From Capillidium heterosporum (taxonomy: Eukaryota; Entomophthoromycota; Entomophthoromycetes; Entomophthorales; Capillidiaceae), in contig WBMQ01000004.1 in the NCBI GenBank assembly GCA_016630905.1, forward strand, positions 992,001 to 1,056,000: a DNA stretch of 64,000 bases. The letters run 5' to 3'. A program made the translations under genes and the position numbers. Numbering within the stretch: the first letter of the stretch is position 1; every line of letters begins with the position of its first letter. Positions 32,922-44,660 of the stretch are shown in pieces. The notes below the pieces were generated by a model, which saw only the letters and a program-made list of their open reading frames with translations, made no database searches and was not told the DNA's origin.

Positions 32922-35075
32922 TTCAAATTTGAATTTGCAAATTGTCCAGCTACAGAGTTCTATATCAAAAACAGTTTTGGAGGCTGGTTAAATTGACCAG
33001 AATGCACCAAATCTTGAGCAAAGTTTATAGTAAGAACCAACAATCAGCTTCCCAATACATGCGCTGAAGGCTCAATGTAAAGATGCCATTTGTAGTTCAA
33101 GAGATTAAGGTTTAGTTGCAGATAATGATATATCGATACAAGTAGAAAAGAAACCAAGTATACGAGCAACTGATGAGAATGCTTTCGAAACCGGTAAAAT
33201 CGCCGAGGTTCAATAGAAAGGGTAAGTGGGAGGTAAACTGTCAACAACTTAGATAAAAAATCCAATAGAATTGATTAGTTCTGTAGTAGTGGATTGTTTA
33301 CTTAACTACTAAATTGCCATCTATAATTTTTGGCTTTGATGCACTTAGATAAACCATCTATTTAGCTGGCTTATCCCTGAATTAATTGTCCAACATTAGC
33401 ATTGGCTAGCGACTTTATATAACTGGCCAATTTTTATATGATGTAGTACCCACTCTAGCACTGTCAATACAGTTTTAGATCACTAGGTTCGAAAACAGCA
33501 CCATGAAACCGGAACTGCATTTATTAAAAGATGGTATAATAGTTTATTCGATTAGACTTATTCAAACTGTAGGGATTCGAAATGAGAGGTGAGATTGGAC
33601 ATATAGTATTCGGTGATGAATTGGGATTTAAATAGGTGACTGTGTTCGAGTTCATTTTGCTTAGTCACATTGGTATTGTATTCGGAAAGTGAATTGGATT
33701 TAAAGAGCTGGTTGTGCTTGGGATCGTGGTGCTGCATAGTTAGGGTGTTGTACTCGGTGATAAATTCAATGTGCTTGAAGCCGGTCTGTTTTGTAGCTAT
33801 GTTGGTATCGTACTCTTCTATGAACTTCTTTAGCAGTTTGATATGATCCTTTGCTAAATCGCCGGAGAAACTGGGGAAGTTTTCTTTGAAATTAAAAGCT
33901 AGCTCCTGGTCCTGGAACATCAGCTTCCTAACGTTGAGATGGATAAATCGGACGGAAAGCAGGGTAAGGTATTCGATAAGGGTGTTGAATAGCATGCTCT
34001 GGTTGGTTACGCTTTTGGAGTGTTTCAAGGGTATAGGGGGCGGGTAGGCGTCGATCGAGGCGTACAGCTTGTAAAAGTCCTTTACCTCATCAATCTTGAA
34101 ATCGGTCCTAAAAGCTATTTCGTCTCTGGTATCTACGTAGTATTCCAACAACAGCATGTTCTTCTCCATCGAGTATATGGGATGAAAGGCACTGTACTCC
34201 GTAACCATGTAGTGGTTGGAGTCCAAGTACTCGTTGATGGCATCCTTTTCCGTAAAGAAAATTGGTGTGTGAGTCTGGTAAAGAGTGTCTATTAGAGCTG
34301 AATGGGAGTTGATCTTTAGGCTGGCGCTCAACCGACTTTGAAATGGGATCAGCTTTACTTTCCTCTTGGCCTTGGAGCCCAGATTTGAGATATGGTAGAA
34401 CAGCCTTAGGCATTGTTGTGCGTCGAGACTGGTGAAATCGGGTTGGCTGAGGATCCACCTATCCAGTGTCGAATCCAAGGCCATCAATGTCGATACGTAG
34501 GCGAGTATGTCTTCGTCGGTAGTCTTGTAATCCAGCATGAGTTCGTGTAGGTTGCAATCGGGACTCAGCAAGCAGAGGATCCCTACCAAACAGATGGATG
34601 CCAGAAGGTGCTCGGATCGGAAGAGGGCGAAGAAGCTCTTGCGTGTCATCGTAGGATGCTTGACATTGATGAACAGAAAGTAGGCATCGAACGCTCGTTG
34701 TAGTATATAGATATTGTGTGGATCTAGGTTCAGTTGGAACGCATAGGTTTCGAATAGCAATTCGATGTCGGTTGCATCCTGGCGAATCCTTGGGGAGCTA
34801 CTGGCTGTCGAAGGTTTACTTGAAGGTTGGGGGTTGCAATGGCTTGGGCTTTCAACTAACAATGGAACCCCATCCCTGCAGTTCGAATATAGCGTCCTAA
34901 ATGGCTCGTCTCCTAAAATACGGCGTTCCTTCTTCTCACTACCCCTACCACGTACCTTCCTCTGCTTGTTTGCTAGGGGTTCCAAACATAGGACCTGAGT
35001 CATACCTATGTATCGTTTATCCCTAGTAGCTTTCCTGGGGTTGATTTTTATCGTTTCAATTTTCATTTAGCTTTG
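32922..35075. repeat. Inverted repeat, right arm (2154 bp)
   Basis: Reverse complement of 26562..28716, one base shorter (GG rather than GGG at the frameshift site) and with a substitution at 33534. The right-hand boundary lies 9 nt upstream of the gene's start codon. No terminal repeats or target-site duplication are obvious at the ends, so a transposon is not indicated. Confidence 0.96.
33558..35066 (-). CDS. Fungal transcription-factor-like protein (middle homology region, no Zn2Cys6)
   Basis: Single exon, 502 aa, intact. Residues about 120-320 resemble the fungal-specific transcription-factor middle homology region: an FINVKHPTMTRKSFFALFRS segment followed by HLLASICLVGILCLLSPD, the family's 'HPxLxxxxFxxxY...LLLAICALGA' core. 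No Zn2Cys6 cluster is present; only scattered cysteines precede the domain. A basic stretch (RKVRGRGSEKKERR) could be a nuclear signal. The last ~90 residues are four imperfect copies of a 20-24 residue unit, each starting around a Tyr (FIEEYDTN, FITEYNTL, SLSEYNTN, FITEYYMS). It may be a regulator that does not bind DNA directly, or a factor whose DNA-binding exon was lost. The second copy, at 26571, is frameshifted. Confidence 0.8.
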   Translation of the reverse strand: MKIETIKINPRKATRDKRYIGMTQVLCLEPLANKQRKVRGRGSEKKERRILGDEPFRTLYSNCRDGVPLLVESPSHCNPQPSSKPSTASSSPRIRQDATDIELLFETYAFQLNLDPHNIYILQRAFDAYFLFINVKHPTMTRKSFFALFRSEHLLASICLVGILCLLSPDCNLHELMLDYKTTDEDILAYVSTLMALDSTLDRWILSQPDFTSLDAQQCLRLFYHISNLGSKAKRKVKLIPFQSRLSASLKINSHSALIDTLYQTHTPIFFTEKDAINEYLDSNHYMVTEYSAFHPIYSMEKNMLLLEYYVDTRDEIAFRTDFKIDEVKDFYKLYASIDAYPPPIPLKHSKSVTNQSMLFNTLIEYLTLLSVRFIHLNVRKLMFQDQELAFNFKENFPSFSGDLAKDHIKLLKKFIEEYDTNIATKQTGFKHIEFITEYNTLTMQHHDPKHNQLFKSNSLSEYNTNVTKQNELEHSHLFKSQFITEYYMSNLTSHFESLQFE

Positions 35076-36800
35076 CTATCTTGTTTTTACCGATTTTTTA
35101 TGCCAGCTTTATTGTAAGCACAGCCATTTCCAGCAGAATTTAATGTATAAACTTTTAATGTTGTATATCAGACCATTCAAATTATAACTTATATTTAAAT
35201 ACTAGGCTCGTAATATTAGCAGTGAGCATCAAATTCTCGGTATAGAGCTACATGCTCATAGTTTTAATTAGCTGTATGCTTTACTATTTGTAAATACTTA
35301 CGCTATCTCTTACACCTGTAGCCCATCTCAATGTGCTCGATAAATATAAGTTTTATCAACAGGTTCCATATTGGAGTAATTTCAAGAAAAATATTACCAA
35401 ATTTCCGAATTAGGTATCCTATAGTATAGCTTCATTAAGTATGGTGCAATTGATTCAGAACTTTGATACTCACCTTCCTTAGAACTACTTTACTAGACCA
35501 TCTACTTGTTATAATAAAGATGAATTATGCAAATTTTGTTATTATGTAGATTTAAAATATAGCAAAGAATAGTACTTTCAAACTATATTTGTTAATTTGG
35601 TTTCTTAAATCTGCAATTCAATTTTAATAGTTATTATTTACTAGATTTATAAGGATTTCTAAAACTGTTAAACTGTTTCTAGACTAAATGCTTTTTCAAA
35701 TAGCTACATATATAATACAGAAACTAAGAGCGTGATAATTTATAGATAGTAGATTTAATAATTAATATAGCTATATATGTGCTGAAATTGCTTATCTTAA
35801 TTCCAGTAATATATTCGAACTAAAATTCTTTATTAGATTTATATAAAAATTATATTATAGTATTGTAACATCTAAATAATATATTAATGATTGATTATAG
35901 CCTTAACCTAAAACTAAAACTATATATAGACTAGCTTTAAAAGCATATTAGGAGGTTTAATATTCTAGAAGCATATATTTTAGCCTAGTTTTAATTAAGT
36001 AGATATCAGATACTGGTTTGAAAAATGAAAGTTAGTTTACAATTTAAGTTAGATGGCTTTATAGGATTGGAGTTATCTATATGGTCAGTACTTCAGAGTA
36101 TTTATTAAAGAGTTTGAGTTAAAATTATCTCTTATAAACATCTTTTTAACGTCTACCTTACTGCTTCCATAAATGATCCACAATGTTCTTACTGGCCTGC
36201 TATTATTTCTTTAATATATTTTTGTTCTTATAGGTATACTCCTCCATTAAAGGTATTTTAAGATCAGTCAAGTATCAGAGGCAAGGGACTTACAAAATGT
36301 AGATAACTGTTATTTGAGATGGTAGCAATGTACATGTCCAAATCATAATCTTACGGATTTCTACATATAAACTTGAAGTGAAAGGTATAATGAAGTTTTA
36401 TAACCGGAATAAAGAAAATACTAAATGCTGTCAAAAAACATTATACCTAGCATGCAAAAGAAAGATGAAGTTCGTCAATATATATAGTATATTGAGCTTG
36501 GTTGACTATAGATGACAGTCTATATATTTATTAAAATTAGGGGCCTTATGTTTTCTTTTATACCACATACTACATTTGCTATAGCTATACTAGCATTAAA
36601 GAACGTATAAACTCATCTGATATCTTGAATGCTATATATTTGAAAACAATATACTGAATAAATATATTAAAAAGTAAAAATATAAAGATATATTACAGCT
36701 ATTTACCTAATTTTCAATATTTTAATCGCCACTAAATATATAGCGTTGATGTGTTGTATTTCACCTGATACCAAAACTACCTATTTGAAAACTTGCTTCG
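35076..36800. other. Intergenic, very AT-rich
   Basis: About 1.7 kb between the right arm and EMC4. Long runs of A and T, no recognisable coding sequence. Holds the promoter of the right-arm gene. Confidence 0.55.
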
Positions 36801-37586
36801 TTAAAATAGGACTTTCTCCATAACCTAAGGCAAAGTTAGTAAGTATGCAAGTTATAAAAATGTACCTTTGGGTGGCTATAGAAAGCCAACCAATCCGACT
36901 GTGAAGTTGGTAACAGACCCATCTGATTGCACTTATACAGCCCCATACCCATAACCGTAACATGAATTCCTAGATAGCACAGCTTTTGTAAAGTCAAATC
37001 GACCTTGTGCTTCCCAACTTCTCCATCCTCTACTACCTCCAACTTTTGAAAGGCTATTGTAGTGCTGCTAAGTAACTATAGTAAAAAGTATTTACTTTGG
37101 TTGACTGCTAGTATTGCTTGAATAGGTTGGAAGAACAGCATAAAAACGATCATAATAGAAAATAAGGCAATCGTATTTCCTGACATGTACATCATAATTG
37201 CATTCATTGGTATAGATTTAGCACCAGCAAAAGCTAAGTCCCAGGCTTTCTAAAGTAAATTATGTTAAAAAGTAAAATGGAGAGTGGGGTCACCTTTATT
37301 TTAAGCTTATCCATAGGACTCATAGTTTTACTTTTCGGTGTCAGCTTTTTAGGTAGCTATTTAAGGTAGGACAGACATTTAGTAAAATTCAAATTGATAT
37401 TAAGCTAAACTAACTTTAAACTCATTGGAAGGTAAGTTGAAATCGGTACTGAAGCCATTGATTGGTGGAGCTACTTTGGACTTACTTGGGAATATCACCT
37501 GTATAAGCAAATTTTATTGAAATAGATTACTTGGCTACAACCGTATTGCTGCGTGCTGCGTTTGTCTTCGTTGCTTTGTTACTCAT
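36801..37586 (-). CDS. EMC4: ER membrane protein complex subunit 4 (EMC4)
   Basis: Subunit of the ER membrane protein complex, which inserts tail-anchored and multipass proteins. Best model: 37586..37542, 37498..37415, 37356..37294, 37249..37106, 37075..36866, 36824..36801, giving 189 aa (human 183). Signature stretches are clear: AWDLAFAGAKSIPMNAIMMY, MSGNTIALFSIMIVFMLFFQ, PIQAILA, and MGMGLYKCNQMGLLPTSQSD followed by WLAF. Two membrane helices are visible. The first donor (GTTGTA) and the 30-nt fourth intron (GTCAAC...TATAG) are the only phase-consistent choices I found and need transcript evidence; the remaining exons are solid. The residue pattern around 37075..37000 is divergent from animals. 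Confidence 0.9.
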
Positions 37587-38067
37587 TTCTTTATTTCTTG
37601 TAAAGGTGTGTTATGTGCTGATTCCTTTGAACTGAAAATGATATCCAAATAGTGGCATTCATAGTTAAACTTAGCAAATGGACGAATTTATTTTGCTATG
37701 TTTGATAGGTTCAAATTTATCCTTTGAAGTTGCTCTTGGTAAACTCACGGAACAATAGATTTTACCGATAGTAAAGGTAAATGGTTGATTTGAATATCCC
37801 TACTTTATTCGCTTAAAGCTATTTACACCCAAGAATGTAAAAGCACTCCATTGTTTAAGAAGTTTGTATGATTATTTACATTTTTAATTGTAGATTTTCA
37901 TACATATTTTCTGAACAGAATGGTATGTTCAAGTTGTGTATTTTGCTATTTATCTCAATTTAAATGTGGGTTTTTGGGATATTTTTGAAGAGGAAAGGAA
38001 GATAAGGATAATCCCTTCAAACGAAATAATAAGATTATTAATTACAAACCTATATGGCATCCATAGT
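37587..38067. other. Intergenic
   Basis: About 0.5 kb between the EMC4 start and the 3' end of a partly resolved minus-strand gene. Nothing recognisable. Confidence 0.5.
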
Positions 38068-38369
38068 CTAGTTAGAGACTTCATGATGGTATCTACGATA
38101 TAGATGCTTTGTTAAAGTATTAGATATTCGCTTCCTTTCAGCTAAAACCTTTAAGCGAACTTCTCTGAAGGCTCTAACTATATCCGACTCTGAATTATTT
38201 TCCAAAGATATTTGCAACTAACAAAATATGTTGCCATCTATTTGAAAATTTGAAAGGTGGACCATCGGGTTACTCACCAAAGCTTACCGTAAAGTAAATA
38301 TCTGGTGTACAGGATTGAGGATAGTGGGAAAAGTGAAACTCCTTGAACCGAATTTGATAAGTGCCATCG
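38068..38369 (-). CDS. Partly resolved small spliced gene, unknown family
   Basis: Two exons fit together in phase: 38369..38288, encoding DGTYQIRFKEFHFSHYPQ and an SCTPDIYFT end, and 38217..38068 (50 codons with stop), encoding a charged helix (IVRAFREVRLKVLAERKRIS) ending in HHEVSN. The joining intron is 70 nt with GTAAGC...TTGTTAG. Upstream, a tract at about 38435..38390 reads DPKFTLDFYMEISE after a possible 3' splice site, but a TGA and a lack of a good donor prevent linking it. The composition looks like real protein, yet I cannot name a family or find the start. The start of dihydrolipoamide dehydrogenase lies only 150 bp away in the opposite direction, so the two may share a promoter. 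Confidence 0.4.
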
Positions 38370-38518
38370 CTTTAAAATCCAACAAATCAGATGACGTTTC
38401 ATTCCGAAATTTCCATATAAAAGTCGAGTGTAAATTTGGGATCTGGAAATAAAAAAACTTAAAGCCAGCATCACCTTCGTTAACTCTTTATTGCAAAGAA
38501 CCTACACAAACTACCAAG

Positions 38519-40321
<1,803 letters not shown>

Positions 40322-41314
40322 ATAGTAAACTATTGTTTAATTTTTTGATAGTTTGAGTTTGTAGGTTTAATTGCCTTCTTTTTGGATATGTTTTAGATCA
40401 TTTATACTATTTGGTTTTAGTTATAAGGTGAGATACTCTTCCATTTGTGTAGATATTAGCTTCCTTTTCAACTACGATTGAAATCAACTATTTTATGCTA
40501 ATTACAGTTCAGCCAAAGCTATAATGTAAAGTAGATGGATCTAAGTTGATAGCTTTAAACAACTCAAGATCATATTGAAATTTCCACTTCTAAACCCAAC
40601 CAATCTACTTTCCCATATAACAAAGCAGTTTGGAACTTAATAAAATATAAACCATAAGGTTACTGATGCAGTATGTCTAAATGTTTGGTTGCTGGTCAGG
40701 TCCAGGACATGGTAGTAACCTGTTTTATCGAAATATTTAGTTAAGCTTGGACTTTGTGTGGTAAGATTAAAGCCGGCTGGGTTGTATTAAATTGTATTAG
40801 AAGATCAAAGTTAAAATGGAGCCAGTATTTTTCAATTATTAGTGTATAATCCTGTTCAATATGAAATTTATGTTAAAAGGTAATAGGTTTAAGGCAAATA
40901 TAATATCGACTATATGGATAAACAAGTTTAAGTGATATTTTGTTTGAATGCTAAGAATATATATATTGCTAGCTGTATCACCAATTCAAAGGGAAAGTAG
41001 AGGTTGGGATTTAGATATTCTAAGATAGCACTTGGGAAACTATTGAGCTGTCCAACCTACGAAAGGTATAGCCTTACTTTTGATATTACTAGTATAGCTA
41101 CATATATGCATATAACATGTACCTATTACATACAGCTGCATATTGGGATGTTATCAGTCACTTATCTCATTTGAAAAGCAAGGTTCTAAAAGAATATCAG
41201 ATAAGTCATGTAAAATCTCAAACTTTCGACGTCATCCTATCCCGAAATTTGATTATAAATCCAACTTCATTCGCTTTTGATCAAATTATCTATCTTAGGC
41301 CCAACCTAAAAGAA
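40322..41314. other. Intergenic
   Basis: About 1 kb between two plus-strand genes. A frame from 41117 runs into the next gene in phase but has no homologous content before the signal peptide. No RNA gene seen. Confidence 0.5.
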
Positions 41315-42867
41315 ATGAAGCTACTTACCACCTTGAACATACTAGGATTAGCCTATGCATTACAGACACCTTTCATCGAAGCAGATGTTCCAAGTACTAT
41401 TGATAAAGGCTTAGCATTGTCAAAACTACGTGAGTACCTCAAGATTAATGGGAGCCACAAGGGACCTCAGCTCTTTCCAAATTATACCGACAGTGTCAAC
41501 TTTCTGTTAAACTACGGTAAGGAACTCAACCTGAAGACCGATGTATTCACGGTAATTTTTAATTATTTAATTTATTTTAAGTCATTTGTAGTGCAAGCCT
41601 GAAAAACCAACCGTCATCTTGAGCTGGTTACCAACTGGCAAATATCTCCATGAAGATAGCTTGGTGTTGAACAGTCACATGGATACTGTACCGGTTGATT
41701 TAGTAACTTTTAGAACATTTTGAGCATCTCATTAACTTATTTTTAGTCCAGCTGGACTTACCCACCATTCGATGCTACTTTGAGCCGAGACGCTAATAAC
41801 AATGAGATAATAGTAGGCCGTGGTAGCCAGGACTGCAAATCTTTGACCATCATGTATTTGGAGTCGATTCGTTACCTCCAAAAGAAGTTTAAGGATGGAC
41901 CACCTAGACCCATCCATATAACTGTAGTTCCCGATGAGGAGGTGGGTGGTAAGGACGGTATGGTATGCTTCAGTAAAGACTTTCAGTTCTCCAACAAGCT
42001 GGGAAATGTTGGGCTAGTGTTAGATGAAGGTAACATTTATTGTTGATTATTCAGCCTTGTTTAAATTTTTGATAGGCTTCTCTTCCCCTTCACCCTACAT
42101 AGGTGTCTTTTACGGGGAACGGGTTCAAATGTATTGATTTTATTTTGATAAAGCTAATAAGTCTATAGGGGCTTCCAAATTATCGCCAAAGGAGATACTG
42201 GCCATGGATCCCTTTTCATAGGGAACTTGGCTACTGACAAATTGGTAATTGAACCTCCCTATATATATGATATTAATTTCAGTAGGCCGTCTTCGAGTCG
42301 GAAGCCCGACTCTTCCGGTACAAGGAGCAACGCCGACTCATCCACCAGAAGTTGGATCTGGGCGATGTCACCACCATCAACCTCAACTATTTGCGAGCTG
42401 GTACTGCCCTCAATGTAGTACCTGATAAGGTGGAAGCCTGGTTCGACATGCGGGTCACCCCTCATGCTGATATCCCGGCTCTCAAGCGGGAGATCGAACG
42501 GTGGGCTGATATCAGCAACGTTACCTTGACCTTCTTTTATCAGGATAAACCCCATTTAACCAAGATCAATGACAAGTGGTGGGAGGCTTTGCAGATTGGG
42601 GCAAATGCCACGTAAACTTATGCTTGTAAGCTAATTAATTAACTTTATCTCATTAGGCAACAGCAGGTCAAAGCGGCTATCTTCCCAGCAGCTACTGACA
42701 GTAGATATCTTCGAGAGATAGGCGTACCTGCCCTAGGATTTACCCCCATCAGCAACCACCCCGATATGGCACACAAGAATGACGAGTATCTCATCTTGGA
42801 TCATTTCTACAAGGCTATCGAGTTCTACAACGTAGCTCTACCCGCCCTTTTGGACAGAATGAACTAG
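41315..42867 (+). CDS. Aminoacylase-1-like M20 metallopeptidase with signal peptide
   Basis: M20 dizinc hydrolase most like aminoacylase-1, which deacylates N-acyl amino acids, and related to Gly-X carboxypeptidases. Seven exons: 41315..41551, 41592..41693, 41747..42029, 42076..42130, 42169..42244, 42286..42611, 42657..42867; 429 aa. Metal and catalytic signatures are present: LNSHMDTVP (first His and Asp), GRGSQDCKS (bridging Asp), VPDEEVGG (catalytic Glu pair), GDTGHGS in the lid and a C-terminal SNHPDMAHKNDEYL. I start at 41315 because MKLLTTLNILGLAYA-LQ is a convincing signal peptide; aminoacylase-1 is normally cytosolic, so this version is probably secreted or vacuolar. A paralogue with matching exon lengths lies at the right end of the window. 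Confidence 0.92.
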
Positions 42868-43518
42868 TGTATGGAGTTAAAAGTAAACATAATATTCGTA
42901 TATATGGTCTTTGATAGCTATGTTTTTACAGCTTTTTATTTATAATGTTGGACCAAAGAATTTTCAAAACTTTACTATTTAAATATAAAGTATATTTATT
43001 AGTTAAATATTCTACATTTTTCATAACGTTTGAAGGTTATTAGTCAGCCTTTTCATCCTAGTATAGATATCAAACTTTGTTAACACTTTTGATTTTTGAG
43101 ATGAGGCATTAATATGTTAATGCGATCAATAGTAAAGTTTTAAATGGCCTTAGCTATATCTATTAAGGATTTAATTTGCAAAGTGACCTTACATATGGTG
43201 AGATGCCATCCTTGACAAACTTTCAAAGACTACCTTGGAACAGTTGGTCTAGCCTTTCATAGTTAGTCCTCTAGGTATCAATCTTGAGTAGTAGAAAACA
43301 TCACTGTGGGTTTCTAGAATTTAGGAATCGTTTCTATACTATCTGCTGCCCATAAATTCCCATTTGCATCCTAGTAAAATTTACATATATATAAAGACAA
43401 TTACGTATCTTATTTAAATGACTCCCCTAGTTCAACTTAAATTTTCCACCTGAAACGGTATTCAAGTATAAAAGGAGATTGATAGTAAAAGCATGGCTAC
43501 AGGTCTCTTTAAATTGAA
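42868..43518. other. Intergenic
   Basis: About 0.65 kb, AT-rich, between two plus-strand genes. Nothing recognisable beyond an expected 3' end and promoter. Confidence 0.55.
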
Positions 43519-44660
43519 ATGATAGGATTGTTGAACTTTGAGAATATCAGCTACCAGAAGCAAGATTTAACTGGGAAGGTAGCAATAGTAACTGGGGGGA
43601 ACGTAGGTAAGATGCCCGTTTTACGTTGATTCAATTCATCCCAACTTCAACTGTAGGAATCGGTTTAGAAACGGTGCGAGGGCTGGCTTCCATGGGGTGT
43701 AAAGTCTATCTCATGTGTAGGAACGAAGACAAGGCGACGGAGGCCATTGAAGATGTTAAGAAGACAAATGTGGATGCCCAGTTACACTTCATCAAGTTGG
43801 AACTCAGCAGCTTCCAGTCGGCTAGGCAGGCCGTTGAGGAGTTTAATAGTTTGGAAGAGAAGTTAGATATCTTGGTTAACAATGCTGGTCTGATTAAAAA
43901 TAAGCTTGAGGTTACCGAAGATAATCTTGAAGCCATTGTACAGGTAACCACTATTTGTAGCGTCTATATGCTGATGGTATTATATTTCTATATAGTGTAA
44001 TTACTTCTCACCAATGTTGATGATTCACTTGTTGCTACCAAAACTTAAGGCAGCCAAAGGCTCAAGAATCGTCAACGTAGCTAGTGATGGTAAATTATAT
44101 ATACCACTTTAACATTATACTGACTATATGCTCTCTTAGGCTACAAGTTTGGCACTTATGATTTGGATAATCTAACTGGTTTGGATGAAAGTAAGCCATT
44201 TAGCATGTTTCCTCGATATGGTACCTCCAAGCTGTACCTGGTGATGGCAACTTACGTCTTGTCCAAAAAGTTAGATCAAAACGATATTCTTCTAGCTTCT
44301 TTACATCCCGGCTTAGTGGCTACCGACTTTTGTAATATAGTTTTATGTATTATAGCAATCTAATGTATTTTATTATATATAGTTGGTAAACCTGCCTTGA
44401 AGGAAGTATGGTACTACAGCATATTAAGACTACTCTTAAGTTTTGGCGAACTTCTGTTGGCGCGAACACCGGTGCAGGGGGCTATCACTACACTTCACGC
44501 TTCCGTAGATCCCCAAATCAACAAAGAGAACAGTGGTAAGTACTGGGATTCGTGTAAATTGCAGGATCTTTCAGAGACCTTCAAGAGCTATGAGAAGTTG
44601 GATAATTTGTATCTGAAGACTTGTGAAGTCCTAGGTTTGGATCCTTTGCCCGATAATTAA
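43519..44660 (+). CDS. Short-chain dehydrogenase/reductase, retinol-dehydrogenase-like
   Basis: NAD(P)-dependent oxidoreductase of the classical SDR family, close to the retinol dehydrogenase/WW-oxidoreductase-like group common in fungi; the substrate cannot be inferred. Five exons, 43519..43606, 43657..43943, 43996..44089, 44140..44331 and 44383..44660, give 312 aa. The cofactor motif is VTGGNVGIGLET (TGxxxGxG, split by intron 1). Further elements are LDILVNNAG, IVNVASD (catalytic Ser region) and the YGTSK catalytic Tyr-Lys pair. HPGLVATDF follows, typical of this subgroup. No membrane anchor or signal peptide is clear, though a hydrophobic stretch sits near ILRLLLSFGELLLA. All catalytic residues are present. 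Confidence 0.93.

Noticed and set aside
26562-35075. The inverted repeat as a transposon with terminal inverted repeats
   Set aside because: No transposase in the loop or arms, no visible target-site duplication, and arm ends that are tied to the start of a gene rather than to typical element termini.
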